This document shows positions 1 through 10,988 of a stretch of 64,000 bases of DNA, one piece after another. Position numbers and translations under genes: made by a program. Location: contig NC_081848.1 of NCBI RefSeq assembly GCF_963259705.1, positions 57,594,895 to 57,658,894 of the forward strand. Direction: 5' to 3'. This stretch comes from Myotis daubentonii. Taxonomy: Eukaryota; Chordata; Mammalia; Chiroptera; Vespertilionidae. Every line of letters begins with the position of its first letter. Positions within the stretch are counted from its first letter, which is position 1. The notes under the pieces are model-generated. The model was not told where the DNA came from, did not search any database, and worked only from the letters and a program-made list of their open reading frames with translations.

Positions 1-961
1 AAATTATCTTTGAACCCAACTGACATTGTAACGTTCCCAGCCTGGCCTGGCACCTTTCTCTCAGTCTCAGAAATAGTGTAGCTTTGATAAACCTCATCAC
101 TACTGATTGCGATTTCTTTGTTAAGTGTTAAAATAAGAGTTCAAACTAGATGACTATCCAAGATTTTTCCAGATTCGTCTGGAACAGGACTCAGCATTTC
201 ATTCATTAAAGTGTACCTATTTGAGGACCAGGCATATGAATGGGCCCCTCTAATGCCCTGGCACAATGCCATGCTTAGTGACTATTCCATTGATTACTAA
301 TGTGGGGCAAAGCCAGCCCAGCTAAACCTTGCTCCATCTAGGTTCATTTTGCCTTACTGTTCTTGCCTTGGGCTGTTGTCGCCTTTTGATAAATTAACAA
401 GCTCATTTCACATCTAGTACTAAAACAACCCTTCCTGTTCTTCCCATTCCAAATGAGGACCATTTCATTCCTATCACTCCAAGATCCCTCGCCCCCCAAA
501 AGCCCAGCTACCAATTAGCCTTCATTGGAGATTAATAAACAATACAATAACGACAGATAAAAAGCCTAATTCTTTGGCCGAGAGAATCACTCTAATTAAT
601 TTAATCCGGGCTGAAAGATCAGCTGTGCTCAGGCCTGCTCACCAGCAGGGCCCATTTATCCCAGTCTGTCCCTTCCTTGAAAGCTGGGGTGTGCTTGGGA
701 GCCGGCACTTAAGCCACAATGAGAAACAGATTGTACTGTCAGGCTTCATTAGAGGTCATCATTAGTATTCCAATTTCAAGACCATCGCTCTAGCTTAACC
801 TTTTGCCAATTCTTCCCTGGCACATTGTGAAGTTTGGTTCAGCTGTGAAACGTAAAAATTCTCCAAGGGCTCCCAGTGTCAGGATGGGTATCATTTGATG
901 CCTGTCGCTCTGCAGCTTAAAAGGCAAACCCCCGGGAACTGATGGTCCCAGGACTCTATTT
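1..961. other. Intergenic, no gene seen
   Basis: No exon, SINE, L1 or hAT terminus is recognised here. The stretch is unique-looking. Positions 560-620 are rich in TAAT/ATTA homeodomain-like cores. The exact 14-bp duplication that flanks the neighbouring retroelement ends this block at 962-975. Confidence 0.5.
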
Positions 962-975
962 GAAAATCAAGTCCC

Positions 976-1394
976 GAGAACTCAGGAGACAGAATTCAGA
1001 AGACAGAACCTACACGGAGCCTAGAGACAGAAGAACTTCGCTGGCGAGAGCATGCCAGAGGATCCTGGACCGGGACTGGCCTCGGAGCCTAGAGACAGAG
1101 CCTAGCGGGAGAACATGGCAAGGGATCCTGGACTGAACCTGACTACAGAGATTGGCAGGAGAACCTGACTGGAACCTGGACACTGAACCTGACTGGAGTA
1201 CCTGGACAGAACCTCTCTGGAGAGCCTAAGCAGAACCTCTCTGAAGATCCAGACCAGAACTTGGCTGGAGATCCGGGCTAGAGATCCTGGATAGGCTGCT
1301 GATCAACTGAACGCTGTCTCCGTGTCATTCCTTCTTCGCCGACTCCGTCTACGCCTTTGGGAACCCCTGGACCCGCTGGGGTTGGACCCCGGCA
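976..1394 (+). mobile_element. LTR-like segment, probably endogenous retrovirus class II (uncertain)
   Basis: This GC-rich stretch has many degenerate internal repeats of the type GAACCTGACTGGA. It ends in a segment (about 1310-1394) that resembles the R/U5 end of class II (betaretrovirus-like) LTRs and finishes in CA. No coding potential is seen. It could instead be an unrelated repeat-rich sequence. Confidence 0.4.
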
Positions 1395-1399
1395 TCTAG

Positions 1400-1885
1400 C
1401 AGATGTTAAAACTTCTGCTTTCAACTCACAAGCCTACTTTAAAGAACTCAAGAACAGAAAAATCAATTATATTAACCCAGATGTTTGGCATGTTTGTTGC
1501 TCTTTCTTTATTTCTAAGGATCCAAGTTTCCTTTTTATAGTATTTCCTTCATCAGAAAGGTTTTTAATTTCACCTTGATGCCTGATGTACATATTCATTG
1601 GATGTAGAATTCTGGTTGACAGTTCTTTTCTTTCATCACTTTGAAACTGCAATGCCACTTCTTTCTGGCCTCCGTGGTTGTCTTTCTATTGTTAATGAGT
1701 CATTTTTCTTCGGGGCTTTGCAGGATATTTTATCTTTTCATTTTCAGCAGTTTGATTTTGATAAGTTGGCCCAAATATGGTTGTTTATCCTGTTTGGCAT
1801 TCACCGAGCTTCTTGAATCCCTAGGTCTAGCTCTTTTACCAAATTTGGGACATTTTCAGATATTTCTTTAAATGTTTCTGCACTA
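1400..1885. mobile_element. Old L1-derived fragment
   Basis: The text between about 1560 and 1885 resembles the 3' non-coding part of ancient mammalian L1 (L1M/HAL1 class), including a stretch like CTTCTGGCCTCC near 1660. Orientation was not settled. It lies inside the composite insertion, upstream of the younger HAL1 5' end. Confidence 0.5.
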
Positions 1886-3798
1886 ATGACCAAGATGGCG
1901 GCATAGGTTAACGCCGGAGTTTGCTGCTTTGAACAACTACTTCAAAAGTGTAACCAAAAAACGGAAGGGACATCACCCAGAACCACAGGAACGCTGGCTG
2001 AGTGGAAGTCCTACAACTAGGAGGAAAGAGAAACGCACACGGACACTCAGAGGAGGCGCAGTGCTGAAGTCAAATTCTGAGGTGCGGAGTGTGCGGAGCG
2101 GGCTGGCGGCGGAGGGCGCGGTTGGCGTTTTCAATCGGGAGGGAGTCGCAGACTCTGAGCACCAGATCCAGGCGAGTCTTTAGGGACCCAGACTCAAACG
2201 GCAGAAGCGGGTCTGTCTGGCTTCGGTCAGAGCGAGTGCAGCTTTCTCTCCCAGCTTTGCAGCGGGTGCTGGGACTCAGAGAGGCAGAGCCCCTGGGGAC
2301 AGGACTGAGAGCCGCCATAACTGCTCTCTCCGGCCCACCCTGTTGATCCTGTTCGACCCACCCCGCCCAAGCCCTGCACAGAGGCATCTGCCGGATAGCC
2401 TCAGGCAAAGGCTAGATTAGCACCTCCCTAGAGGACAGAAGTTCTCTCACTACTGACACAGCTGATTCTCATAGCCACTTGGCCTGGAGGTCAAACCCTC
2501 CCTGGAATTAGCTACAACAATCAAGATTTATCTATAAGACTGCGAACAAAGACCACTAGGGGGTGCACCAAGGAAGCATAACAAAATGCGGAGACAAAGA
2601 AACAGGACAAAATTGTCAATGGAAGAAATAGAGTTCAGAACCACACTTTTAAGGTCTCTCAAGAACTGTTTAGAAGCTGCCGATAAACTTAATGAGCTCT
2701 ACACAAAAACTAATAAGACCCTCGATCTTATATTGGGGAACCAACTAGAAATTAAGCATACACGGACTGAAATAACGAATATTATACAGACGCCCGACAG
2801 CAGACCAGAGGAGCGCAAGAATCAAGTCAATGATTTGAAATGCGAGGAAGCAAAAAACATCCAACCAGAAAAGCAAAATGAAAAAAGAATCCAAAAATGC
2901 GAGGATAGTGTAAGGAGCCTCTGGGACAGCTTCAAGCGTACCAACATCAGAATTATAGGGGTGCCAGAAGATGAGAGAGAGCAAGATATTGAAAACCTAT
3001 TTGAAGAAATAATGACAGAAAACTTCCCCCACCTGGTGAAAGAAATGGACTTACAGGTCCAAGAAGCACGGAGAACCCCAAACAAAAGGAATCCAAAGAG
3101 GACCACACCAAGACACATCATCATTAAAATGCCAAGAGCAAAAGATAAAGAGAGAATCTTAAAAACAGCAAGAGAAAGAAACTCAGTTACCTACAAGGGA
3201 ATACCCATACGACTGTCAGCTGATTTCTCAACAGAAACTTTGCAGGCCAGAAGGGAGTGGCAAGAAATATTCAAAGTGATGAATACCAAGAACCTACAAC
3301 CAAGATTACTTTATCCAGCAAAGCTATCATTCAGAATTGAAGGTCAGATAAAGAGCTTCACAGATAAGGAAAAGCTAAAGGAGTTCATCACCACCAAACC
3401 AGGATTATATGAAATGCTGAAAGGTATCCTTTAAGAAGAGGAAGAGGAAGAAAAAGGTAAAGATACAAATTATGAACAACAAATATGCATCTATCAATAA
3501 GTGAATCTAAGATTCAAGTGAATAAATAATCTGATGAACAGAATGAACTGTTGATTATAATAGAATCAGGGACATAGAAAGGGAATGGACTGACTATTCT
3601 TGGGGGGGAAAGGGGTGTGGGAGATGTGGGAAGAGACTGGACAAAAATCGTGCACCTATGGATGAGGACAGTGGGTGGGGAGTGAGGGCGGAGGGTGGGG
3701 CGGGAACTGGGAGGAGGGGAGTTATGGGGGGAAAAAAAAGGAACAAATGTAATAATCTGAACAATAAAGATTTAATTAAAAAAAAAAAAAAAAAAAAA
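1886..3798 (+). mobile_element. HAL1 (half-L1) retrotransposon, full 5' end, lacks ORF2
   Basis: The element opens with a motif AAGATGGCGGC (1890-1900), which resembles the YY1-site start of L1 5' UTRs. A GC-rich 5' UTR of about 700 bp and a single open ORF1 (2586-3434) follow. Next come a 3' region of about 340 bp with a G-rich tract (3600-3730), AATAAA near 3762 and poly(A). ORF2 (endonuclease/reverse transcriptase) is wholly absent. HAL1 elements are L1 derivatives that lost ORF2 and depend on L1 in trans. The clean ORF1 suggests a fairly young copy. Confidence 0.75.
2586..3434 (+). CDS. LINE-1 type ORF1 protein of a HAL1 element (282 aa)
   Basis: An uninterrupted 282-codon frame. L1 ORF1p is an RNA-binding nucleic acid chaperone that coats L1 RNA in cytoplasmic particles. 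Here residues about 1-115 are charged and helical, corresponding to the coiled-coil region. Residues about 118-210 match the RRM-like domain, with the family-typical run NIRIIGVPE and ENLFEEIM, and PRHIIIKM further on. The C-terminal domain (about 211-282) includes YKGIPIRLSADFS, LQARREW and LYPAKLSFRIEG. Length is slightly under that of primate ORF1p (338 aa), mainly from a shorter N-terminus. The first in-frame ATG is used. No ORF2 follows. This is a retrotransposon gene, not a host gene. Confidence 0.8.
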   Translation: MRRQRNRTKLSMEEIEFRTTLLRSLKNCLEAADKLNELYTKTNKTLDLILGNQLEIKHTRTEITNIIQTPDSRPEERKNQVNDLKCEEAKNIQPEKQNEKRIQKCEDSVRSLWDSFKRTNIRIIGVPEDEREQDIENLFEEIMTENFPHLVKEMDLQVQEARRTPNKRNPKRTTPRHIIIKMPRAKDKERILKTARERNSVTYKGIPIRLSADFSTETLQARREWQEIFKVMNTKNLQPRLLYPAKLSFRIEGQIKSFTDKEKLKEFITTKPGLYEMLKGIL

Positions 3799-3891
3799 GA
3801 AAATCAAGTCCCATGCAGCTGCCTGAGACCCGGACATTTCAAGGAATGGAACTTTCTAGGAGTCAGCCATAGCAAGCAGAAGTAGGATGGC

Positions 3892-4056
3892 CTTGCCCTG
3901 GCCAGTTTTTCTCAGTGAATAGAGTGAAAGCCTGTGGACTGAAGTGTCTCAGGTTCGATTCCCAGTCAAGGGCACATATACCTCAGTTACGGGTTCAATC
4001 CTGTCAGGGCTCAAAGGAGGCAACCAGTCGATGTGTCTCTCTCACATCAATGTTTC
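3892..4056 (+). mobile_element. Ves-type SINE, 5' part (split by L1)
   Basis: A tRNA-like head is followed by a B-box-like GGTTCGATTCC and the CAGTCAAGGGCACAT segment typical of bat Ves SINEs. The element is interrupted at 4057 by an antisense L1 and resumes at 4730 with its pyrimidine-rich tail, ending near 4830. Confidence 0.8.
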
Positions 4057-4714
4057 ATTTTAAAAAATATATCTTTCTTTATTGATTAAGGTATTACATA
4101 TGTGTCCTTATTCCCTCCATTGCACTCCCACCCCACCCCCCGTTCGTGCCCTCACTCCCCCTAGTGTCTGTGTCCATTGGTCAGGCTTATATGCATGCAT
4201 ACAAGTCCTTTGGTTGATCTCTCTCCCTTCCCCTGACCCTCCCCTGCCTTCCCTCCGAGGTTTGATGGTCTGATTGATGCTTCTCTGACTCTGGATCTGT
4301 TTTTGTTCACCAGTTGATGTTGTTCGTTATATTTCACAAATGAGTGAGATCATGTGACTGGCTTATTTCCCTTAGCATAATGCTCTCCAGCTCCATCCAT
4401 GCTGTTGCAAATGGTAGGAGTTCCTTCCTTTTTACAGCAGCGTAGTATTCCATTGTGTAGATGTACCACAGTTTTTTAATCCACTCTTCTGCTGATGGGC
4501 ACTCAGGCTGTTTCCAAATCTTCGCTCTAGTAAATTGTGCTGCTATGAACATAGGGGTGCATCTATCCTTTCTGATTGGTGTTTCCGATTTCTTGGGATA
4601 TATTTCTAGAAGTGGGATCACTGGGTCAAATGGGAGTTCCATTTTCAGTTTTTTGAGGAAACTCCATACTGTCCTCCACAGGGCCTGCACCAGTCTGCAA
4701 TCCCACCAGCAGTG
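4057..4714 (-). mobile_element. 5'-truncated L1 inserted in a SINE
   Basis: The reverse strand encodes the C-terminal end of L1 ORF2 (4334-4690), with [17 protein letters not shown] and [11 protein letters not shown], followed by 3' UTR. The target duplication TCACATCAATGTTTC lies at 4042-4056 and 4715-4729. The insertion therefore postdates the surrounding SINE. Confidence 0.88.
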
Positions 4715-4830
4715 TCACATCAATGTTTCTTTCTCTTTCCCTCTCTTCTCTTCCTTCCACTCTCTCTCTCTAAAGATCGATGGAAAAAATATCCTTGAGT
4801 GAGGATTAAATAAAAAATTTTTAAAAAGCA

Positions 4831-5454
4831 AGAAAAAAATAGGATGGCCTCATCATCTTTCCCAGGAGTCTATTCTGACTGCTCTCTTGCAAAGAGCTGG
4901 AAAAGGTTGTTTTAGTGGAACCAGAGCCAGTGACAAATAGGAATTACTAACAAAGTGGGAAATAGTTCTGGCCAAAGGCTTGATCGAGGGCCAGGAAACC
5001 ACCTGCCATGGTCGCCTTTAAAGCCAACAACCCTCAGCACACAGTCTCAGCTGGCTCTGGGGAGACAGTTTCAGCCTGCTCACAACACAGGATATGAAAT
5101 TGCATTTTCTTTCTCTGCAAACTGCCCATTTTGACTAATTTCCCTCAGCTGAAGCAATCTTTATTTTCAGGTGATTGTGTGCACAGGGATAAAGGTTTTC
5201 ACCCTTTTTCCTATTAAGTAGAGTAACAGCCTAGTCTCTGCCTGGTTTTGGAATTAGGTCTTCTCTGCCGGGTGCTGCTCCATCACCTTTCTGTTCTCAC
5301 TTATTCCTCTCAGTTTATTTGGTTGTTATTCTTTTGACTTTCAAAATGCTCCTCTCACACCTAATTGGATGCAGGGCCATGCTGGTTTGTTTTTTTGTTT
5401 GTTTGTTTTTTGTGTGTGTTTTTAACTAGTGTCTCTTCTATACTGGATTCTAGT
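4831..5454. other. Intergenic, nothing recognised
   Basis: No gene or repeat terminus is recognised apart from a short T/TG-rich run at 5388-5425. Confidence 0.4.
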
Positions 5455-5462
5455 CTCTAAAT

Positions 5463-5772
5463 CAGTGGTTCTCAACCTTCCTAATGCCACGACCCTTTAA
5501 TACAGTTCCTCATGTTGTGGTGACCCCTAACCATAAAATTATTTTCGTTGCTACTTCATAATTGTAATTTTGCTACTGTTATGAATCGTCATGTAAATAT
5601 CTGATATGCAGGATGTATTTTCATTGTTACAAATTGAACATAATTAAAGCATAGTGATTAATCACAAAACAATATGTAATTATATATGTGTTTTCTGATG
5701 GTCTTAGGCGACCCCTGTGAAAGGGTCGTTCGACCCCCAGAGGGGTCGCGACCCACAGGTTGAGAACCCCTG
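5463..5772. mobile_element. hAT nonautonomous element (SPIN/URR1-like)
   Basis: The terminal inverted repeats begin CAGTGGTTCTCAACC and end GGTTGAGAACCCCTG. The flanking 8-bp duplications CTCTAAAT (5455-5462) and CTCTAACT (5773-5780) differ at one base. The sequence resembles the SPIN/URR1 family known from bats and murine rodents (recalled, not searched). Confidence 0.75.
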
Positions 5773-5780
5773 CTCTAACT

Positions 5781-6719
5781 GTGCCCCTGGAATCAATCTC
5801 AATCCTTCTCTTCTTTCTTCTTTCCCTCTCTCCCTCCCTCCCTCTCTTCTTCCCACTTTCCTTCTTTCTCTCTCTCTCTTTCTCCTCTCCCATTGCCCCC
5901 TTCTGCCCCCACTTTCTCTCTTTTTTTCTTTCACTCTGTCATTGCTTATTGGTAAGCAGTATTGGTAAACAGTGTTTAGGAGAGATAAAGTTAAAATAGG
6001 GAAATAAGTGGGATATTCTGTATGCCAACTTGTCAACAAACACCTTCTGTGTAGAGTGGTACATAACTGATGACTGGGTCTCACTGGGGACATTTAGCAA
6101 AATCAGGAGGAAAGCTAATTTTTAAATAGATATGCTTGTAAATGAACCAAATTAAGCCTAAACCTACTTTGCTGCAGTTGTTTTTATTTGAGTATTTTCT
6201 AAAGCTACATATCATAAATGGTCCAATGTTAAGCACGAGGAGTAAGTCTCAACCCAGCATTCACAGATCCATCTGGGGAAGTCCACTCTGTCCTTCAAGC
6301 TCAGTGTATGTCAGTGTTTCCTTGTGGCTTTCTCTGACTTCCCCCTTCCCGGTGAGAAGTAGTAGCAGCTTTATCTGGGCCCTGTAGTTCTATAAGGGCA
6401 TCTTGGATGCTAGCAGTTTTAACACATCATTCTACCTGCTTGTTTATGTGTCTGTGAGTGCTCTGCAAGCAAGGATGAGTTGTTGTTTTTGTTTTTCAAT
6501 CCTCATATCCCTAGCACAGGCCTGGCACAGAAAGAACATTCAGTAAAAATGGACTAAAAAAAAATTGTAATCACCATATGGCCCTTGGCCCTAAGTCCAT
6601 CAGGCTGTAAGTCCCACGAGGACACAGAGCATGTTTGTCTTGTTCGCTGCTGTATTCTCAGCACCTACCATAGTGCTGGAGATAGAGTAAAGGGTCAAAT
6701 GATCAAAAATAGTGTAGAG
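5781..6719. other. Intergenic; pyrimidine-rich tract, otherwise nothing recognised
   Basis: A long C/T-rich run lies at about 5798-5940. The open frames there are low-complexity artefacts. No gene or named repeat is recognised in the rest. Confidence 0.4.
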
Positions 6720-6834
6720 CCCAGTGGGTGTGGCTCAGTTGGTTGAGCATCGGACCATGCACCAAGAGATCACCAGTTAGATTCCCAGTCAGGGCACAGG
6801 CCTGGGTTGCAAGCTCGATCCCCAGTAGAGGGTG
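6720..6834 (+). mobile_element. Ves-type SINE, 3'-truncated
   Basis: It has the GTGGCTCAGTTGGTTGAG head, the GATTCCCAGTCAGGGCACAG segment and CTCGATCCCCAGTAG. It passes directly into an antisense L1 near 6835. Confidence 0.75.
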
Positions 6835-7310
6835 TGCTGGTGGACATTTGGACTGTTTCCATATCTTGGATATTGTAAATAATACTTCATTGTACATGGG
6901 AGTACAGATATCTCTTCCAGATAATAATTTCAATTTTTTTGAATATACCCAGAAGTGGAATTGCTAGATCATAGAGTAGTTCTATTTTTAATTTTTTTGA
7001 GAAACCTCCATATTGTTTTCCATAGAAGCTGCACCATTTTACATTCCTACCAATATGATATAAGGGTTCCAATTTCTCCACATCCTTGCTAACACTATTT
7101 TTTGTGTGTTTTTTTTTTATAATAGCCATCCTAACTGGTGTGAGTTGACACCACATTGTGGATTTGATTGCATTTTCTGATGATTAGAGATGTTGAGCAC
7201 CTTTTCATGTACCTGGTGGCCATTCATATGTCTTCTTTGGAGAAATGCCTGTCTATTCAAGCTCTTTGCCTATTTACCGATTGATTGATTGATTAATTGA
7301 TTGCTATTGA
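6835..7310 (-). mobile_element. Old L1 ORF2 3' fragment
   Basis: The reverse strand encodes broken pieces of the ORF2 C-terminus (for example 6887-7156, with [15 protein letters not shown]). Stops and frameshifts show that it is an old copy. A short (GATT)n run lies at about 7279-7303. Confidence 0.75.
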
Positions 7311-8193
7311 ATTATAGTTCCACTTCTTATTTCCTTCCTGGACACTTCCCTTTTGTGTGTAGTCTTGGTAGGCGGTAGTAACTAACTCTTATCCCAGAAG
7401 CCCAAAGTACCATATTCCCCTCTCCATCCCATGTACAACAGAACAGACATGTGACTTCCATTTGATCAGGCAACATCTCCCAGGGGCTTTAAATCTTGAG
7501 TAAATAGTGCAAGCATTCAGGAGAGTTGGAAGTCATCTGCATTGCAGAGCAGACTTTGGACTAGACTGTTGCTGTGGCCAGACCTGTGGGTTGGTTCCTG
7601 ATGCTTAACCCTCCAGGTCTCCCATGCTTCCTTGACTGTCTCCTGACCTGGTCCTGCAGCCGCCTGTCAATTCTGTGAGTACCACATATCTATCTTAGGA
7701 ACTTCTTTTCTTTTTCTAACAAAGCCAGAGCCAGTTATGTTGCTGCAATAAAAATCCTGATGATATTGTCTGCAAGTTCACTTTCCATCTGCTTCTCCCT
7801 CTATAGATTCCCCTGTGAAGACTATGGTGTATGTGTCAAATGTCTGAAGGGAAGGACACAGGCAAAAGAGACCTGAGATAAACATCACAGAGCCTCAGAC
7901 TTCGATTTCCCTCTAGGTGCCTTTGGAATAAGAATAAACAGACTTGGGCTCTACTAAGTAGTTAGCTAAAGCCCTGTAATCATTACAGGCTGTGATTGGA
8001 AAATCTGGAATAGACTGTTCTGATGAGGGTGGTCTCAGAGCCATCCTCTGAAAAATGCTGGAAGCCAATCTGAAGATAAAACCATTACACACAAAAGGAG
8101 ATATTAGAGAAATTCAGAGAGAAACAAAGTAGAGCCCTAATTAAGATGTGCCTGAAGCTAGGAATTTAAGAAAGAGAATACATTCCTTGTATC
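7311..8193. other. Intergenic, nothing recognised
   Basis: No exon, SINE or TIR element is recognised. This may be old degraded repeat. Confidence 0.35.
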
Positions 8194-8201
8194 ACTTAAA
8201 C

Positions 8202-8410
8202 CAAGGTGGGGACATCCGGCCCTCAGGCTAGGACTTCTAAGGGCCGCAAAATCAGTTGGTCTGGCCCCGCCAAGGCATTAGGAGTAAGTTAATTAAATAT
8301 TTGACCAAATATAGCAGGCTAATTTTTAGGTTAATAATATTGTATGGCTCTCGAATGATTTTATAAATATCCAAATGGCCGTTGGCAGAAAAAAAGGTTC
8401 ACCACCCTTG
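8202..8410. mobile_element. hAT nonautonomous element
   Basis: The termini are CAAGGTGGGGAC and CACCACCCTTG. Flanking octamers ACTTAAAC and ATTTAAAA match at 6 of 8 positions. The interior, such as GTTAATTAAATATTTGACC, matches the reverse complement of the element at 49284-49481, so the two are copies of one family. Confidence 0.7.
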
Positions 8411-9146
8411 ATTTAAAACAAAATTAAAATTGATTTTCTGTTATTTAAAACAGAAAGCATTCTAACAGATATAAAAATACTTTTCATCTCATATATCATA
8501 TGACTGAATAATCATAACCACCCATGAACAAGGTTTTAGTTTTATTACTATTTTGTGGATTCTGACACCAACTAAAAGGAGCTGGACTCCTTGCTTAAAT
8601 CAAGCATATTTTAGAGCCAGGTTCTTGGAGGTAGGTCTAATAGGACCCTTTTTTAGGGAAAATAAGAATTTTTGCCCCTATTCTTACTGGGTTCATATTC
8701 CACTAGCTTTCTGAAGTCTTTCCTGAAAATTGGGCCCACAGGGATATTCATTGTGTGGCTACCAATTGTAAACAGATTCAGGGCTACAGACATATAATTT
8801 AATTGTTCTTAAATAGTTTAATGTTTCAGTATTTCCATTTTTTTCTCCAACTCTACTGTGAGCTCATCAAAGACAGAGGCCACATCTTAAATCCCTCATA
8901 GTCCCAATGCTCACTCAGTAATTGCTAATTGGCTGACTGAATTAAAATAAATGAACAGGTAACCCTAAGGGTAGAATAAACTATAGTTTTATTCATAGAT
9001 GTAACTGAGTTCTAGTAGTTTCTGATACATAGTTTGTCCTCAATAAATTTTTGCCAAACAAATGAATGCATATCAATTGAACCTTTCTATTATAATAAGA
9101 CCCCATACCAATGACATTGAAGAATGGGCTTTTTAGGGAAACATTG

Positions 9147-9391
9147 TTAAAACAAACAACAGTTTAATGTAGGATTTTAACTCATCTTCAAAGAATAATG
9201 CTTTGGCCCAACCAGCATGACTCAGTGGTTGAGTGTTGACCTATGAAACAAGAGGGCGCATTTGAATTCCTGGTCAGGGCTCGATCCTCAGTGGGGGGTG
9301 TGCAGGTGGCAGCCGATCAATGATTCTCTCTCATCATTGATGTTTCTATTTCTCTCTCCCTCTCCCTTCCTCTCTGAAATCAATAAAAAAT
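9147..9391 (+). repeat. Inverted duplication, left arm
   Basis: This arm holds about 59 bp of non-SINE sequence (9147-9205, starting TTAAAACAAACAACAG) plus a SINE. It is repeated in reverse complement at 10801-11046. The left arm has both target duplications of its SINE, so it is the original. Confidence 0.75.
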
Positions 9392-9394
9392 AAA
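9206..9394 (+). mobile_element. Ves-type SINE
   Basis: Full head-to-tail SINE with the 12-bp duplication AATAATGCTTTG at 9194-9205 and 9395-9406. It lacks the usual ACATGCCTGGGTTGCGGG segment after GTCAGGGC, a deletion shared with the inverted copy at 10801-10988. Confidence 0.88.
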
Positions 9395-9406
9395 AATAAT
9401 GCTTTG

Positions 9407-10577
9407 AAATTGAGAGCAATTCAAATATTTCCACTGGGCACTCTTAACATTAGTACTAGTAGCACTAACCATGAGATGTGTATAACCCAACTTTCATATA
9501 ACTCAAGATCCATATTTTTGCCTTGTTGTATAGTACAGAGTAAGAACTGCAATACACTCAGTGAAAGTTAAAGCATACCCACACCACAGGTTAGAGCCCA
9601 TATGGCCGAAAGATGAAAAATTTAAGGAATCCAACCATTGCTGAAAACCACAAAATGAGACTCTAAATTTTGTAATATGTGCCTATCATGTCTTAACATT
9701 AATAGTTGCAAAAGCTTATATGTTGCCTAGGTCATGAAAGTTTAAAAATCTGCCCTTAATTTGGCACGTCAAATTTGGCATGACATGATAGATAGGAAGC
9801 AATTGTTTGAGACTAGAACACCTGATTGTATTTCTGGCTCCAACTCTTACCTGGTATGGACCTTAGGCAGGTCATGAACCTATGAGACTTCTTTCCTCTT
9901 CTGTAAAATGGAGATGACACTTAACACCCACTCCACTGAGTTATTGTGTGTGTCCAATTATGTAATATATGATGCAAAAGTACTTTATGTTGTAAATATA
10001 TCATTTAGAATGAATTGTGTGGCCAGAAAAGAAAATCAATTTCAAAGTAGCTTAAGCACTATAGGTCTTGGCTTTCCTAACTGTAAACCCCTGAGATGGA
10101 TTAGGCTTCACCTCTTTTCACTACACACCTCTACTCTGCTCTTCCAATTGGATGCATTTATCATCAGATTGGCTTCATTCTTAGTCTTAAGATGATCGTC
10201 AGCAAGATGCTGGGCTAGTTCCCATCCTAGGAAGAAAGATGCTTCTAATAACCTCCAAACAAAAGTTCTAAGTTTTATTGTGATTGGACCACTTATGAAT
10301 AACAACAAAGGTCAGGATGATCCAGACACATAGAGCGATTAGGGCTGACCCCAAGACCAAAGCATGAGGTCAATATCACCCAAAGTACATGGATGCTAGA
10401 ATGAGTGATATTTTCCTACAGACAACTAGAAATCAGGGGAGGGGTGAATACTGCATGGGCACAAATCTCCATTTCATTGTATAAATGGCATAGCTTTATC
10501 TGTTGATGGATATTATTGTTATAGCTCATTTTGATATACATCTGTGTACTTTACATTATTTTTATTTTTTAATTTTT
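9407..10577. other. Intergenic; MIR-like fragment, otherwise nothing recognised
   Basis: About 9800-9920 has the MIR-like pattern of a tRNA-SINE core (GGCAGGTCATGAACC, TCTTCTGTAAAATGG). No gene is seen in the rest. Confidence 0.4.
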
Positions 10578-10790
10578 TTAAAATATATTTTATTGATTTT
10601 TTACAGAGAGGAAGGGAGAGAGATAGAGAGTCAGAAACATAGATGAGAGAGAAACATCGATCAGCCGCCTCCTGCACATCTCCCACCGGGGATGTGCCCG
10701 CAACCCAGGTACATGCCCTTGACCAGAATCAAACCTGGGACCTTTCAGTCCGTAGGCCGACGCTCTATCCATTGAGCCAAACCGGTTTTG
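10578..10790 (-). mobile_element. Ves-type SINE
   Basis: Read on the minus strand it starts GCCAAAACCGGTTTGGCTCA, contains GGTTTGATTCTGGTCAAGG and ends in a pyrimidine-rich tail and A-run. It sits in the A-tail of the neighbouring SINE. Confidence 0.87.
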
Positions 10791-10800
10791 GCATATTTTT

Positions 10801-10988
10801 TAATTTTTATTGATTTCAGAGAGGAAGGGAGAGGGAGAGAGAGATAGAAACATCAATGATGAGAGAGAATCATTGATCAGCTGCCACCTGCACACCCCCC
10901 ACTGAGAATCTGGCCCTGACCAGGAATCCAACTGCGCCCTCTTGGTTCATAGGTCAACACTCAACCACTGAGTCATGCTGGCTGGGCC
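10801..10988 (-). mobile_element. Ves-type SINE, inverted copy of the one at 9206
   Basis: A SINE in reverse orientation with the same internal deletion as the copy at 9206. It is followed by about 58 bp (10989-11046) that match the 5' flank of that copy. Confidence 0.85.

Larger units (their letters stand above)
976..3798 (+). mobile_element. Composite retrotransposed unit: LTR-like + old L1 piece + half-L1 (HAL1)
   Basis: The sequence GAAAATCAAGTCCC occurs exactly at 962-975 and again at 3799-3812, directly after a poly(A) run. This is the mark of one L1-type target-primed insertion of 2.8 kb. Inside, in order, are: an LTR-like segment (976-1394), an old L1-like segment (about 1400-1885), and a HAL1 element with its own 5' end, one open ORF1, a short 3' region and a poly(A) tail (1886-3798). 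The family names are from recall. The single duplication implies that the three parts moved together as one transcript. Confidence 0.75.

Noticed and set aside
2070..2408. 112-aa minus frame over the HAL1 5' UTR
   Set aside because: Shadow of a GC-rich 5' UTR; no similarity recognised, although L1 antisense frames have been discussed in primates.
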